A program made the translations under genes and the position numbers. A DNA stretch of 64,000 nt from Beutenbergia cavernae DSM 12333 (lineage in GTDB: Bacteria; Actinomycetota; Actinomycetes; Actinomycetales; Beutenbergiaceae). The notes beneath the pieces are model-generated. The model ran no database searches, was not told the origin of the DNA, and was given only the letters and a program-made list of their open reading frames with translations. Positions 18,604 through 27,006 of this stretch are shown in pieces; the first letter of the stretch is position 1; each line of letters begins with the position of its first letter. The stretch lies in NCBI RefSeq assembly GCF_000023105.1, contig NC_012669.1, positions 3,907,025-3,971,024 of the forward strand, given 5' to 3'.

Positions 18604-19544
18604 TCACCCGAGGTCGAACCGCCCGATGCCCCTCAGCGCGAAGGCGAGGTAGTCCTCGACGACGGCGGCCGGGTGCCCGTGCCGGATCGTCCAGTCGACC
18701 TGGCGCAGGGCCATGTGGGCCCAGAGCTGGCGACGCCGGTCCGGCTCGATCGCGCGGACCCGGGCCTCGACCGCGCCCACGGCGTCCTCCGTGAGCCCGG
18801 CGTAGCGCGGGTCGAACCGCCGGCCGTGGGCCAGGTCGAACAGCAGCGTGACGACGCCGATCCGGGCGTCGCCGCGGCCCGCCGCGTCCCAGTCGACGAC
18901 GGCGGTGAGGCGGCCGGCGTCGTCGACGAGCACGTTCGCGGGGTGCAGGTCGAGGTGGACGAGGTCGTCACCGGGCGTCGTCGTGCCGTGGGCGCGCCCG
19001 ACGTCGTGCACCCACGCGAGCAGCCGGCGCGCCTGCGGCCCGTGCCGCTCGAGGGTGCCGTGCACACAGAAGCCCGGCCCGTCGTCGAGCAGGTACAGGT
19101 CGGGCGTCGGGACGTCGGGCTCGTCGGCGAGCACGTGCCGCAGCCGGTCGACGACGCCGAGGATCGCCCCGACCAGCGCGTCGTCGACCCGCTCCGTGAC
19201 GTGGCCCGGCATCCGCTCCTGGAGCAGCGCGACGCCGCCCGGCACCTCGACGACGTCCGTGTAGCGAGGAACGGGGAGGCCGCGTGCGCGTGCGGCGTCC
19301 AGCGCCGACGCCGCGCGACGCAGACCTGCGACGTTCGCGCCGCGCGAGAGGACGGCGTCCGTCCCGTCCGCCCGGCGCACGAACGCGGCCCCACCTCGCC
19401 CGCCGCCGCCGTCCCGAGCAGCTCCAGCGACTCGCCCGTGGCCGCGGTCACGGCGGAGACCCAGCGTGCGGCGTCGAGCCGGGGCACGGGAGCGGCGGCG
19501 GGGGCCGCGGCGTCGGTCGAGGTGGGGTCGGCGTCGGGAGCCAC
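18604..19544 (-). pseudogene. Aminoglycoside phosphotransferase (APH)-family protein, frameshifted near its start
   Basis: The bulk of the gene encodes an APH/choline-kinase-fold phosphotransferase with the catalytic HLDLHPANVLVDD (Brenner motif) and metal-binding VVDWDAAG. The expected N-terminal part (PRLDAARWVSAVTAATGES, LELLGTAAAGEVG) is in another frame. The two frames join cleanly if one G is added to the run GTGGGGCC near base 19390, giving the family-typical GTAAAGEVGAAFVRRADG. So there is a 1-base deletion in a G run, either a real mutation or a sequencing error. GTG 19544 is the likely original start. An in-frame internal start could still give a short, probably inactive product. 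The substrate is unknown; sugar or antibiotic kinases are both possible. Confidence 0.65.
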
Positions 19545-19605
19545 CGGCCCACCCTGCCACGCCGCGACAGGCGCGCCGTCGTCGCGTCGTGCTACACCTG
19601 CACCG

Positions 19606-21048
19606 GTGACCACCACCCCCGCCGAGCGCGACACCCGATGGCCGGCGTTCGCCGTCTGCCTCGGCGCGGGGTTCATGACGCTGCTCGACGTGTCGATCGT
19701 CAACGTCGCGCTGCCGTCGATCGAGACGTCGCTGGACGCCGGTCCGAGCGCCCTGCAGTGGATCGTGGCGGGCTACGCGCTCTCGTTCGGGCTGGCCCTG
19801 GTGCCGGCCGGGCGGCTCGGCGACGTGTACGGCCGCCGCACCCTCTTCCTGGTCGGCCTCGCGGCGTTCATCGTGACGAGCGCCGCGTGCGGGTTCGCGA
19901 CCACCGACACCATGCTCGCCGTCACCCGCATCGCGCAGGGGTTCTCGGCCGGCATCCTCAACCCGCAGGTGATCGGGTTCATCCAGGACCTGTTCCGCGG
20001 TCCCGAGCGCGGCCGTGCGTTCGGCCTGTTCGGCGCGACGATCGGGGTCTCGACGGCGATCGGGCCGCTGGTGGGCGGGCTCCTCATCGCGGCGTTCGGC
20101 GCGGAGCAGGGCTGGCGGTCCGTGTTCCTCGTGAACGTCCCGATCGGGCTCGTGCTCCTCCCCATCGCGTGGCGGCTGCTGCCCCGGCCCCGCGCGCGGG
20201 CGTCCGGCGTGCGGCTCGACGGCGTCGGCGCCGCCCTCCTCGGCGTCGCGGTGCTGGCGATCATGTACCCGTTCGTCACCGGGGCCGAGAGCTCGGACGG
20301 GGCGAGCACGCCGTGGTGGCTCGTCGCCGTCGGCGCGGCCGTGCTCGCGGTGTTCGCGTGGTGGGAGCGACGGCTGGAGCGGCGCGGCGGGTCGCCGGTC
20401 ATCTCCGCTGCGCTGCTCCGGATCCGGAGCTACACGTTCGGGGGCGCCGTCACGACGCTGTACTTCGCCGGGTTCAGCGGCATCTTCCTCACGTCGACGC
20501 TGTACCTGCAGCAGGGTCTGCTCCTCGAGCCGTGGGAGGCGGGCCTCGTGCTCACGCCGTTCGCCGTCACCGGCGCGGTCTCGGCCGCGCTCGGCGGCCG
20601 GTGGGTCAACGTGTGGGGGCGGCGCCTCGTCGTCGTCGGCATCGTGATCGTGCTCGTGGGGCTGGTGGCCGTCGACGTCGCCGTCATGCGCTTCGACGGC
20701 GACTCCGCCGCGTGGTGGGTCGCGGGCATCCTCGCCGTCGCCGGCTTCGGGAACGGCGTCGTCATCAGCCCGAACCAGACGCTCACGCTCGCGGAGGTCC
20801 CGGTGTCGTCGGCCGGCGTGGCCGCCGGGTCGCTCCAGACGCTGCAGCGCGTCGGCGCCGCGATCGGGCTCTCGATCACGTCGGGCGTGTTCTTCACCAC
20901 GCTCGCGTCCAGCGGCGACTACAGCGAGGCGTTCGCGCTCGGGATCCGGATCGTGCTGCTGTTCATCGTCGGGTCGCTCGGCATGGCGATCGCGGATCTC
21001 GCGCGGCGTTCGCGAGAGCCCGAGCCCGCGCCGGCGACGGCCGGCTGA
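19606..21048 (+). CDS. MFS drug exporter, DHA2 (14-TM) family
   Basis: A 480-residue proton-coupled exporter with about 14 predicted membrane helices. It carries the MFS motif A GRLGDVYGRRTLF after helix 2, TM1 signature LLDVSIVNVALP (the DHA2 'D-V-N-V-A-L-P' pattern), and motif C-like GPLVGGLLI. GTG 19606 is the first start before the conserved VTTTPAERDTRWPAFAV; a longer frame would run into the divergent phosphotransferase. It is divergent from the frameshifted phosphotransferase gene (61 bp gap), so both could belong to one resistance unit. The substrate is unknown. Confidence 0.9.
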   Translation: MTTTPAERDTRWPAFAVCLGAGFMTLLDVSIVNVALPSIETSLDAGPSALQWIVAGYALSFGLALVPAGRLGDVYGRRTLFLVGLAAFIVTSAACGFATTDTMLAVTRIAQGFSAGILNPQVIGFIQDLFRGPERGRAFGLFGATIGVSTAIGPLVGGLLIAAFGAEQGWRSVFLVNVPIGLVLLPIAWRLLPRPRARASGVRLDGVGAALLGVAVLAIMYPFVTGAESSDGASTPWWLVAVGAAVLAVFAWWERRLERRGGSPVISAALLRIRSYTFGGAVTTLYFAGFSGIFLTSTLYLQQGLLLEPWEAGLVLTPFAVTGAVSAALGGRWVNVWGRRLVVVGIVIVLVGLVAVDVAVMRFDGDSAAWWVAGILAVAGFGNGVVISPNQTLTLAEVPVSSAGVAAGSLQTLQRVGAAIGLSITSGVFFTTLASSGDYSEAFALGIRIVLLFIVGSLGMAIADLARRSREPEPAPATAG

Positions 21049-21057
21049 CCGCCGCGC

Positions 21058-21816
21058 TCACCACCCTTCCGTCCCGCCGAGGAGCGGCACGCGCACGTCG
21101 CCGCGGAGCGCGTCCCACGCGTCGTCCAGGTCGGCGTCGTCCGCGCACGTCAGCCGCAGCGCGGCGTCGACGCTGAAAGGGACGCCGTCGTACGTGGTCA
21201 TCGAGTCGGAGCGCGCGGCCACCCGCACCGCTCCCTCGCCGGCGTCCCACCGGCCGCCGATCACGGGGGCGAGCGGGCTCTCTCCCGTCAGCACGTCCGG
21301 GGCGCCCACCGGGAGCTCGTCGTCGAAGGGCTCCATGGCGACGCCGTCGCGGGCGGCGAGCTCCTCCACGAGCGCCGTCGACGCCGCCCGGTCGTCCCGC
21401 GAGAACCACTCCTCGCCGTCCGTCCCGTCCGGTGCCGGGGTGACCCGCGTGAACGTCGCCGCGGTGCATCCGGTCGGGCTCGTCAGCTCCTCCCGCCACT
21501 GCCCGTTCGGCACGTCCGTGGGCTGCACCTGCCACTCGCCGACCGACTCCCAGCCGTCCGGAGGCGCGAGGATCTGCATCCGATAGGTCGGCAGCTCGTT
21601 GACGAGCTCGTCGGGGAGCGCCGGGATCGCCTCCGGCGGCGGCCGGAGGGCCTGCACCCCGAGGACGACGGCGGCCCCGATCGCGAGCGCCGCAGCCGCG
21701 GTGCCGAGAGCGCGGGTGCGCCGGCGGGTCCGGCCACGGCGCAGCACCTCCTGGGCGTCGACGCGCACGTCGGGTACGGCGCGCAAGGCCCGCTCTCGCA
21801 GCTCGGTGTCGCTCAT
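21058..21816 (-). CDS. Single-pass membrane protein, probable partner (anti-sigma-like) of the adjacent sigma factor
   Basis: A 252-residue protein with an N-terminal cytoplasmic region (residues 1-35, RERALRAVPDVRVDAQEVL), one membrane helix (TAAAALAIGAAVVLGVQAL) and an extracytoplasmic domain of ~190 residues. It resembles the CU044_5270-type proteins that follow SigE-family sigma genes. Its ATG overlaps the sigma gene stop (ATGA), so the pair is coupled. It could restrain the sigma factor, but no zinc-binding anti-sigma motif (HxxxCxxC) is seen, so this is inference. Confidence 0.7.
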   Translation of the reverse strand: MSDTELRERALRAVPDVRVDAQEVLRRGRTRRRTRALGTAAAALAIGAAVVLGVQALRPPPEAIPALPDELVNELPTYRMQILAPPDGWESVGEWQVQPTDVPNGQWREELTSPTGCTAATFTRVTPAPDGTDGEEWFSRDDRAASTALVEELAARDGVAMEPFDDELPVGAPDVLTGESPLAPVIGGRWDAGEGAVRVAARSDSMTTYDGVPFSVDAALRLTCADDADLDDAWDALRGDVRVPLLGGTEGW

Positions 21817-22397
21817 GACGTCCTCCCCGCCTCGCGCTCGGGTTCCAGGTGCCCGCGCAGCACGGCCAGCGCCCGCGACGTCGTCGACTTCACGGTGCCG
21901 ACCGAGACGCGCAGGTCGCGCGCCACGTCCGCCTCCGGCAGCCCGAGGAAGTACCGCAGCACGACGGCGCGGCGCTGGCGCGGGGTCAGCCGGGCGAGGG
22001 CAGCCGCGAGAACGGCGCGGTCCTCGACGACGGCGGCTCCGCCGTCGTCGGACGCTCGCTCCGGCATCGTCTCCGGTCCCCGCAGCGTCTCCCGCCGCCG
22101 CGCCCGCCAGGTGTCGATGCGGAGGTTCGCGAGCACGCGCCGCGCGTAGGCGAGCGGCTCGCCGGCCCTCGCCCGGTGCCAGTGCACGTACGTCCGCACG
22201 AGCGTCTCCTGCACGAGCTCCTCGGCGCGGTGCGCGTCGCCGCACAGGAGCCAGGCCGTGCGGCCGAGCGCGTCGCCGTGGAGCTCGACGAACGCGGTGA
22301 ACTCGGCGTCGCGCCCTCCGTGCGGCTCGATCGCCGCGGGCGCGACCCCGGGCTCATCCGCCGACCCGCTTGCGGGCACCCCCTCGGACCCCGTCAT
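21813..22397 (-). CDS. SigE-family ECF-type RNA polymerase sigma factor
   Basis: A 194-residue sigma factor. Region 2 is FVELHGDALGRTAWLLCGDAH followed by AEELVQETLVRTY, and region 4 is RLTPRQRRAVVLRYFLGLPEADVAR with the HTH VGTVKSTTSRALAVLRG. This is the SigE subfamily common in actinobacteria, usually about 170-200 residues. ATG 22397 is preferred, with GAGGATG about 8 nt upstream; ATG 22430 is the alternative. It is transcribed with the membrane partner gene. The target promoters are unknown. Confidence 0.88.
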   Translation of the reverse strand: MTGSEGVPASGSADEPGVAPAAIEPHGGRDAEFTAFVELHGDALGRTAWLLCGDAHRAEELVQETLVRTYVHWHRARAGEPLAYARRVLANLRIDTWRARRRETLRGPETMPERASDDGGAAVVEDRAVLAAALARLTPRQRRAVVLRYFLGLPEADVARDLRVSVGTVKSTTSRALAVLRGHLEPEREAGRTS

Positions 22398-22500
22398 ACC
22401 GGCATCCTCGCGTTCGAGACGGGCCTCCATGACGTGTTCACGGGCCAACCGTCCGAAAAGTTGCGCCAGAACCCCGCCCAGGGCTGCGAGCCGGCTGTCG

Positions 22501-22518
22501 CACCCGCGACCGCGGGTG
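22501..22518. terminator. Perfect 7-bp hairpin between GrpB and sigma genes
   Basis: CACCCGC pairs with GCGGGTG around GACC. It lies after the GrpB gene stop on the minus strand and upstream of the sigma gene start. No T-tract follows. Confidence 0.35.
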
Positions 22519-22535
22519 GGCTCGTCGGCCCCCGG

Positions 22536-23150
22536 CTATCCCTCGAGCAGTCCGTGCTCCCGGAACATCCGGTCGTAGATGTCGCGGATCACCGGTTCCT
22601 TGTGACGGTTGTAGGCGGTGACGATCTCGCCAACGGCGTTCGTGGCGGCCGCCGCGGCCAGCTTCGCGTCGCGGTACCGCGCCAGATCCTCGGGGTGGTC
22701 GATGAGCCACTGACGGAACATCAGCTGCCGTGCGACCTCCGGGCAGTCCGGGCCCCACACGTGCAGGTTCGTGTTCGGGTCGGCGAGCTTGAGCGCACGG
22801 TGCTCGTGCCAGCCGGGCTCGCGGATCACCAGCACGAAGCCTGCCGCAGCCAGGTCCGGGACGTACGCCGCCTCGTCCGCCGGGTCCGCGACGGTGAGCG
22901 CGACGTCGATGATCGGCTTCGCCGGCAGTCCCGGGACCGAGGTGGAGCCGACGTGCTCCACGGCGAGCGCCCGCCGCCCCAGAGCCGCCCTCACGCGCGC
23001 CGCCACGCGGTCGAACTGTGCGGGCCAGCTCTCGTCGTAGTCCACGACGGTGATCGGTGTCGGCTCGGGTCGGCCGTGCACCCACATCCTGTCGTCCCCG
23101 GGGCTGTCGTGGTGTCGGGTCAGCTCGGCGTTCGGGACGTGAGGCCCCAT
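22536..23150 (-). CDS. GrpB-family protein (UPF0157, nucleotidyltransferase fold)
   Basis: A 204-residue protein with the family signature AVEHVGSTSVPGLPAKPIIDVALTV at the N-terminal third, here split: HVGSTSVPGLPAKP then IIDVALTV. It also has HEHRALKLADPNTNLHVW. GrpB proteins have a minimal nucleotidyltransferase fold of unknown reaction; in other bacteria the domain is fused to dephospho-CoA kinase. GGAG precedes ATG 23150 at 8 nt. It appears monocistronic. No substrate can be proposed. Confidence 0.85.
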   Translation of the reverse strand: MGPHVPNAELTRHHDSPGDDRMWVHGRPEPTPITVVDYDESWPAQFDRVAARVRAALGRRALAVEHVGSTSVPGLPAKPIIDVALTVADPADEAAYVPDLAAAGFVLVIREPGWHEHRALKLADPNTNLHVWGPDCPEVARQLMFRQWLIDHPEDLARYRDAKLAAAAATNAVGEIVTAYNRHKEPVIRDIYDRMFREHGLLEG

Positions 23151-23214
23151 GAGTTCACTCCTCCGCTGTGGGCATCAGAGGATGATAACGAGGCTGCGCC
23201 GGGCCGCTCCGACC

Positions 23215-24051
23215 TCAGACCCCGGCGTAGAGCCGCAGCAGCCGCGCGGCCTCGTCGCGCACCGCCGCGTTCCCGGCCCGGAACCACGTGCGCGTGTCGA
23301 CGACGTCGGGGTGCTCGGCCAGGAACTCGCGCACCGCCCCGGTGAAGATCCCGTTGAGATGGGTCGCGACGTTGATCTTCGTCATGCCGGCGCGGATCGC
23401 CGCGACCATCCCGTCGTCGGGCACGCCGGACGAACCGTGGAGCACGAGCGGCACAGGCACCTCCGCGTGGATCGCGGCGATGAGGTCGGTGTCGAGCGCC
23501 GCCGACCGCGACGTCATCGCGTGCGAGGAGCCCACGGCCACGGCGAGCAGATCGACGCCGGTCGCCGCCACGTACCGCGCGGCGTCGCCAGGGTCGGTCC
23601 GCGCGGACGGGTCGTGCACCCCGTTCTTCCCGCCGATCTCACCGAGCTCCGCCTCGACGCTCACCCCGGCGTCGTGACACAGACGCACGACGGCGGCCGT
23701 CGCCTCGACGTTCTCGGCGTCACCGAGCGCCGACGCGTCGAACATCACGGACGTCGCCCCCAGCGAGACGCCCTCGCGCACCAGGTCGACGCGCGTGACG
23801 TGGTCGAGGTGCACCCCCACGTCGACGCCGGCCGCACGCGCCACGGCGAGCGTGCCGAGCAGGATCGGCTCGAGCCCGCCGTGGTAGGCCACCGCGTTCT
23901 CGCTGATCTGCAGCACGACCGGGGTCCCGGCGTCCTCCGCGGCCTGGGTCAGCACCCGGGCCGTCTCCAGGTGCACGACGTTGAACGCACCCAGCCCGCG
24001 GTGCGCCTCGGCGGCGGTCCGGGCGAGGGCGGCGGCGTCAGTGAGCGGCAT
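23215..24051 (-). CDS. Class II ketose-bisphosphate aldolase (GatY/KbaY/FbaA-like)
   Basis: Zinc-dependent cleavage of tagatose- or fructose-1,6-bisphosphate to DHAP and glyceraldehyde-3-P. The 278-residue protein has the zinc-binding His pair region VGVHLDHVTR and EAELGEIGG, the GVDLLAVAVGSSHA stretch and PLVLHGSSGVPDD, all class II features. The start ATG 24051 lies inside the end of the PfkB gene (14-nt overlap). With the PfkB, ROK and SIS genes it forms one operon. The operon favours a tagatose-bisphosphate aldolase role over glycolytic FBA. The transcript is presumably controlled by the operator-like palindrome upstream of the SIS gene. Confidence 0.85.
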   Translation of the reverse strand: MPLTDAAALARTAAEAHRGLGAFNVVHLETARVLTQAAEDAGTPVVLQISENAVAYHGGLEPILLGTLAVARAAGVDVGVHLDHVTRVDLVREGVSLGATSVMFDASALGDAENVEATAAVVRLCHDAGVSVEAELGEIGGKNGVHDPSARTDPGDAARYVAATGVDLLAVAVGSSHAMTSRSAALDTDLIAAIHAEVPVPLVLHGSSGVPDDGMVAAIRAGMTKINVATHLNGIFTGAVREFLAEHPDVVDTRTWFRAGNAAVRDEAARLLRLYAGV

Positions 24052-25033
24052 CGGTGTCCTCCATCTCGTGCACGACGACGGCGGCGCGCAGCCGCTCGTA
24101 CGTCGCGGCGTCCACGTCTCCGGCGAGCGGCGCGACGACGGCCGCCCCCGACAGTGCGACGGCATCCGCCAGCGCGTCGTGCGCACCGGCTCCGCCGTCG
24201 AGCCCGCGCGCGAGGGCGGCGACTGCGGCGTCCCCGGCGCCGGTGGGGTTGCCGCCCAGGCGCTCCGGCGCGGCCACCCACCACGCGCGATCGGCGCTCA
24301 CGCCCACCATCCCCCCGGCGCCGAGCGAGACAGCGGCGAACGTGTGCGCGGCGTCCCCGGTCAGCACGCGCCGGGCGGCGTCGACGACGGCGGCTCGCGC
24401 CACGGCGGTCGCGTCGCCTCCGTCGTCGCTCAGCAGCGTCGGGAGAGGGCCGGCGCGTTCGACGAGCTCGACGAGCTCGTGCGCGTTCGGCTTCACGACG
24501 TCCGGCCCGGCCGCCAGGCCCGCCGCGAGCGCCGGTCCGGACGTGTCGAGCACGACCTTGGTGCCGCGCTCGCGCAGGTGGGTCACCAGGTCCGCGACGT
24601 CCCGCGTGCCCACGCCGGCGGGGACCGATCCGCTGACGACGAGGACGTCGCCCGGTCCCGTGACGTCGTCGAGCGCCGCGAGCACGGCCGCCCACTCCCC
24701 CGCGCCGAGCACGGGGCCGGCCTCGTTGAAGACCGTCGCGTCGCCGTCGCCGGTCACGGCGATCGACCGGCGCGTCTCGCCGGCGATCGGCACGGCGAGC
24801 AGCTCGAGCCCGGCCGCTGCCGCGTCCGAGGCCACGCGTTCGCCCGTCGCCCCGCCCAGCGGGGCCACCGCCCGGACGCCGACGCCGAGCGCGTGCAGCA
24901 CCCGCGCCACGTTGAGCCCCTTGCCGCCGGCGCGCTCCGTCACGTCGTGCACGCGGTGGCTCGCCCCGGGCCGCCACCCCGGCACGCGGTAGGTGACGTC
25001 CAGCGCGGGGTTCGGCGTCAGGGTGACGATCAC
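24038..25033 (-). CDS. PfkB-family hexose-phosphate kinase (1-phosphofructokinase / tagatose-6-phosphate kinase type)
   Basis: A 331-residue ribokinase-fold kinase. It starts MIVTLTPNPALDVTYRV (encoded GTG), has ERAGGKGLNVARVLHALG (PfkB signature 1) and the catalytic loop NPTGAGDAAVAALARGL (signature 2). The LacC/FruK subfamily phosphorylates fructose-1-P or tagatose-6-P. The operon partners (SIS isomerase, class II aldolase) make tagatose-6-P the more likely substrate; this is inference. The start overlaps the ROK stop (GTGA), and the aldolase start lies inside its 3' end. Confidence 0.87.
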   Translation of the reverse strand: MIVTLTPNPALDVTYRVPGWRPGASHRVHDVTERAGGKGLNVARVLHALGVGVRAVAPLGGATGERVASDAAAAGLELLAVPIAGETRRSIAVTGDGDATVFNEAGPVLGAGEWAAVLAALDDVTGPGDVLVVSGSVPAGVGTRDVADLVTHLRERGTKVVLDTSGPALAAGLAAGPDVVKPNAHELVELVERAGPLPTLLSDDGGDATAVARAAVVDAARRVLTGDAAHTFAAVSLGAGGMVGVSADRAWWVAAPERLGGNPTGAGDAAVAALARGLDGGAGAHDALADAVALSGAAVVAPLAGDVDAATYERLRAAVVVHEMEDTDAAH

Positions 25034-25983
25034 GCCGGGGCCGCCGCGTCGTCGTCCGCACGCTCCATGCCGAGGAGGGCGGCGCCGAGCGCGCCGGCCA
25101 GCGGCCCGAGCCGCGCGGGCACGACCCGCACGTCGAACCCGGCACCGGCGTCGAGATGCGCCTCGACCGCCGCGGTGATCCCGTCGAGCGCGAGCGTGCC
25201 GGCCTCCGCGAGACCGCCGCCGACGACGATCGTCACGTCGCCGAGCAGCGCGACGACGCCGGCGAGGACGCCGCCCAGGGCGTCCCAGGCCTCGTCGAGC
25301 ACCTCCGTCGCGACGGTGTCGCGGTGTGCGCGCGCGACGACGTCGAGCGACCCCTCGACGTCCAGCCCGGAACGCTCCGTGTACCGCCGCGCGATCGCCG
25401 ACGCGGAGGCCACGCGTTCCAGCGGCGCATGCCCGCCCGTGCCGGGCTCCGGCACGAGGACCTGCCCGATCTCGCCGGCGCGACCGCCGCCGTGCACGAT
25501 CAGCCCACCGTGCACGAGCCCCAGCGCGATGCCGGTGCCGAGCGCGACGAACGCCACGTTACTCATCTCGTCATGGGCGCCCCACCTGGTCTCGGCGAGC
25601 GCCCCGGCCCGCACGTCGTGGCCGAACGCGACCGGTTCCTCGAGCCGGTCGCGCAGCAGCCGGGCGAACGGCACGTCGCGCCAGCCGAGGTTCGCGGAGT
25701 AGACGCCGACGCCGGCCTCCTCGTCCACGATCCCGGGGACGACGACGCCCGTGCCGCGCAGCTGCGCGTCCGGTCGCTCCCGTCCGACGACGGCGCGGGC
25801 CCAGTCGCGCCGGCCGGTCACGGCCTCCAGCAGCCCGGGAACGCCGCCGGGCGTCGGGACGGTGCTCGAGGCGAGCACCTCGCCGTCGCCGTCGACCACG
25901 ACCGCCTTCGTGCTCGTCCCGCCGACGTCGATGCCGACGGCGAGGGCGGGGACGACGCGCAGCCCGGCGCCCTGCTGGCTCAC
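25030..25983 (-). CDS. ROK-family sugar kinase
   Basis: A 317-residue kinase with the ROK/ASKHA phosphate-binding loop AVGIDVGGTSTKAVVVDGDG at the N-terminus. It also has the second nucleotide motif LGTGIALGLVHGG and GGGRAGEIGQVLVPEPG, near the position of the zinc-binding ROK signature. There is no HTH domain, so it is a kinase and not a ROK repressor. In this operon it probably phosphorylates an amino sugar such as GalNAc or GlcNAc; this is inference. GTG 25983 overlaps the SIS stop (GTGA) and has GAGGAG just before it. Confidence 0.84.
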   Translation of the reverse strand: MSQQGAGLRVVPALAVGIDVGGTSTKAVVVDGDGEVLASSTVPTPGGVPGLLEAVTGRRDWARAVVGRERPDAQLRGTGVVVPGIVDEEAGVGVYSANLGWRDVPFARLLRDRLEEPVAFGHDVRAGALAETRWGAHDEMSNVAFVALGTGIALGLVHGGLIVHGGGRAGEIGQVLVPEPGTGGHAPLERVASASAIARRYTERSGLDVEGSLDVVARAHRDTVATEVLDEAWDALGGVLAGVVALLGDVTIVVGGGLAEAGTLALDGITAAVEAHLDAGAGFDVRVVPARLGPLAGALGAALLGMERADDDAAAPA

Positions 25984-26912
25984 TGCTCCTCGTCGTCCAG
26001 CACGACGGACCGGGTGAGGTGGCGCGGCGCGTCCGGGTCGAGGCCTCGCGCGAGCGCCGTGGCGACGGCGAGCCGCTGCGCCAGGACGAGCTGCGCGAGC
26101 GGCGGCTCGTCGCTGGTGACGAGCTCGGCGCCGGTGGCGGCGACCTGTTCGGCCAGCCCGTCGGGCACCGGCCCGAGGACCCAGACCACGCGTCCCGGCT
26201 GCGCGATGGCGATCGGACCGTGCCGGTACTCCATCGCGCTGTAGGACTCGGCCCACTGCTGGCTCGCCTCGCGGAGCTTCAGTCCGGCCTCGTGCGCGAG
26301 CCCGATCGTCCAGCCCGTACCGAGGAACGTCACCTGGTCGGCGCCCGTCCACGATGCAGCGACCGGTGCCTCGAGCGTCGCCGTCGCCGAAGTGGCCGCG
26401 GAATCCACGTCGTCACCGAGCGTCGCGAGCAGCAGCACGAGCGCCGACGTCGCGAACCGCGTCTGCACCACCGAGGACTCGTCGGCGTAGTCGAGCACGA
26501 CCGTGGCGTCCGCGAGATCGGCGGCCGGCGCTGTGCCGACGGCGGTGAGCAGCGTCGTGGACGTCACGCCGCCGGACGGCGCTCCCGCCTCGTCCCGCAG
26601 CCGCGCCAGCACGTCGATGATCTCCGTGGTCGTGCCGGACCGCGAGATGGCGACGACCCGGTCGTAGTCCCGGGCGTACGGGAACTCCGTGGCGGTGAAC
26701 GCGTCGGTCACGCCGTGGCCGAGCTCCTCGCGCCGCGACGCGTACGCCTGCGCCATGAACCAGCTCGTGCCGCAGCCGACGACGGCGACCGACTCGCCGT
26801 GCGCGGGCAGCAGCCCGATCACCTCGCCGGCGTGGGCACTGGCACGCCGCCAGAGCTCCGGCTGCGACGCGATCTCCGCCGACGTGAACCGATCGGGACC
26901 CTGCTCCGACAT
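25980..26912 (-). CDS. SIS-domain sugar-phosphate isomerase/deaminase (AgaS/GlmS-C-like)
   Basis: A 310-residue protein with two SIS (sugar isomerase) domains. Sugar-phosphate loops are VAVVGCGTSWFMAQAYASRR and VVAISRSGTTTEIIDVL, followed by FLGTGWTIGLAHEAGLKLREA. GlmS-type isomerase domains look like this, but the glutaminase half is absent. AgaS-type enzymes deaminate and isomerise galactosamine-6-P to tagatose-6-P, which would feed the downstream kinase and aldolase. ATG 26912 has AGGAGG at 8 nt. It is the first gene of the operon, with a palindrome 25 bp upstream. Confidence 0.83.
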   Translation of the reverse strand: MSEQGPDRFTSAEIASQPELWRRASAHAGEVIGLLPAHGESVAVVGCGTSWFMAQAYASRREELGHGVTDAFTATEFPYARDYDRVVAISRSGTTTEIIDVLARLRDEAGAPSGGVTSTTLLTAVGTAPAADLADATVVLDYADESSVVQTRFATSALVLLLATLGDDVDSAATSATATLEAPVAASWTGADQVTFLGTGWTIGLAHEAGLKLREASQQWAESYSAMEYRHGPIAIAQPGRVVWVLGPVPDGLAEQVAATGAELVTSDEPPLAQLVLAQRLAVATALARGLDPDAPRHLTRSVVLDDEEQ

Positions 26913-26936
26913 CCGCGCTTCCTCCTGGCTCGATGC

Positions 26937-26959
26937 GTGTGCGCACACGGTGTCACACC
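26937..26959. promoter_or_regulatory. Operator-like palindromes upstream of the amino-sugar operon
   Basis: GTGTGCGCACAC (26937-26948) is a perfect 12-bp palindrome and is directly followed by GGTGT-C-ACACC (26949-26959). They lie 25-47 bp upstream of the SIS gene start and after the fucosidase stop. No regulator gene is adjacent, so the binding protein is unknown. Confidence 0.45.
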
Positions 26960-27006
26960 AGCGCTCGCGCAGCCCAATCCGTGACGGGTTCGTCGGCTCG
27001 ACCGGC

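Noticed and set aside
18463-19605. N-terminal extension of the MFS exporter by 381 codons
   Set aside because: The extension is low-complexity and antisense to the phosphotransferase gene; the exporter starts at GTG 19606.
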